Shown here: one piece after another, positions 63,236 through 64,000 of the stretch
How the letters are laid out: every line of letters begins with the position of its first letter
How positions within the stretch are numbered: position 1 is the first letter of the stretch
Assembly: GCA_023512835.1 (NCBI GenBank)
Contig: CM042088.1
Location: forward strand, 44,904,771-44,968,770
Source: Taxillus chinensis
Taxonomy: Eukaryota > Streptophyta > Magnoliopsida > Santalales > Loranthaceae
Length of the DNA stretch: 64,000 bases
Reading direction: 5' to 3'
The notes under the pieces: generated by a model
Told to the model about the DNA's origin: nothing
Seen by the model: the letters and a program-made list of their open reading frames with translations, nothing else
Databases searched by the model: none
Position numbers and translations under genes: made by a program

Positions 63236-63592
63236 ATGACGACAGTCGCCGCCGCATTCACCCTCTTCCCCGCGTACTCCCCGAATCTAGGTCCGCGAGC
63301 AGCGCTTCTTCCCCTCCCGTGCCGCCGTCATCGGGGAGTCCGCATGCAATCTCGGCGGTCCGCCATGGCAGCCGAGGCGTCGGGGAGCGGAGCGCTGCAG
63401 AAAGGTATAGCCGAGCTGTACGACGAGTCGTCGGGGGCGTGGGAGTACATTTGGGGCGACCACATGCACCACGGCTTCTACGAGCCCGACTCACCGGCCT
63501 CCGTCGGCGACCATCGCCTCGCACAGGTTCGCATGATCGAAGAAGCCCTCCGATTCGCAGCCGTTTCTGGTATTTCTGTGCCTCTTCTCTCC

Positions 63593-63626
<34 letters not shown>

Positions 63627-64000
63627 GTGGTTTCTGGTATTTCTGCGCCCGACCACCCATCATCTCATCGGCTTAAATATAAATATATATTAAACCTGGC
63701 TCTCTGAAGTCTTGTCTTATTAAAATGGTGCTGAATTGAGCTGCTGCAACCACTGCTGGGCAGTAAAAACTGAAGAGAACATTCTAAGCCTTCTGGTGTA
63801 TTCAATGTTTCGGATTTACCCATCTGATGGTGGACCGTGGTTTGCCATCCTTGTCAACAAGTAAACATGAATATATAAGGTTTTGACTTGATGCTATGGA
63901 TATGGATGCTTTTGTCTGCAGAGGATCCGTTGAACAAGCCCCAAAAAATTGTAGATGTTGGATGTGGGATCGGAGGCAGCTCAAGATACCTAGCTAGAAA
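63236..64000 (+). CDS. VTE4: Gamma-tocopherol C-methyltransferase, 5' part (cut by window edge)
   Basis: SAM-dependent methyltransferase of the plastid inner envelope that converts gamma- to alpha-tocopherol, the last step of vitamin E synthesis. Exon 1 is 63236-63569 and exon 2 starts at 63922 and runs off the window, so only about 137 residues are visible. Residues 1 to about 45 are Ser/Arg/Pro-rich with few acidic residues, fitting a chloroplast transit peptide. The mature part follows with KGIAELYDESSGAWEYIWGD, HMHHGFYEPDS, then VRMIEEALRFAAVSEDP and the SAM motif I VDVGCGIGGSSRYLARK. The ATG at 63236 is the only in-frame start before the transit peptide. The intron contains a (CT)n(CA)n microsatellite and a duplicated donor sequence. 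A related MPBQ or monoterpene-alkaloid methyltransferase is less likely given the HMHHGFY motif. Confidence 0.9.
63562..63655. repeat. Duplicated splice-donor sequence flanking a microsatellite in VTE4
   Basis: The word gtttctggtatttctg, which contains the exon 1 donor (TCTG|GTATTT), occurs at about 63563 and again at about 63630. Between the copies lies (CT)n followed by (CA)n. Use of the second site would insert the repeat into the mRNA. Confidence 0.75.

Overview
This is a nuclear chromosome segment from a flowering plant. It is AT-rich overall, with spliced genes that have GT-AG introns, compact GC-richer exons, many (AT)n, (ATT)n and (GA)n microsatellites, a plant tRNA-derived SINE and hAT-like MITEs. 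All recognisable genes are plant families, including PLATZ, GRF, type I MADS, an AIPP2-like PHD protein and the plastid tocopherol methyltransferase VTE4. I cannot name the species. No prokaryotic, organellar or viral block is visible.

Layout. 1-3.8 kb is AT-rich intergenic DNA with a roughly 0.47 kb tandem duplication. 3.8-5.5 kb (minus) is a four-exon PLATZ zinc-binding protein gene. 10.0-12.3 kb (minus) is a five-exon gene for a small predicted chloroplast membrane protein. 15.1-25.1 kb (minus) is a large PHD-finger/SPOC-like chromatin gene of the AIPP2 type, with a tRNA-like SINE and a duplicated leader exon in its introns. 25.3-30.1 kb is a gene desert. 30.3-33.9 kb (minus) is a growth-regulating factor (QLQ + WRC) with an intact miR396 target site. 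34.4-42.8 kb is intergenic with MITEs and degenerate repeats. 42.8-43.4 kb (plus) is an intronless M-alpha MADS-box gene. 44.5-52.3 kb (plus) is origin recognition complex subunit 3 in 17 exons. 54.5-55.2 kb (plus) is a single-coding-exon DXD glycosyltransferase-like protein. 57.7-62.0 kb (minus) is RNase P/MRP subunit POP4 in 7 exons, one of them joined through a probable GC-AG intron. 63.2 kb to the end (plus) is the 5' part of VTE4, cut by the window edge.

The genes do not form a pathway. They are independent loci: transcriptional and chromatin regulation (PLATZ, GRF, MADS, AIPP2-like), DNA replication licensing (ORC3), tRNA/rRNA processing (POP4), and plastid functions (VTE4 and the chloroplast membrane protein). 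I reconstructed exon structures by hand from splice consensus and reading-frame phase. All internal phases close for every model given. Protein-family names come from motif recognition, not database searches. I found no convincing novel system. The most interesting items are splice-site oddities and local duplications that involve splice sites.
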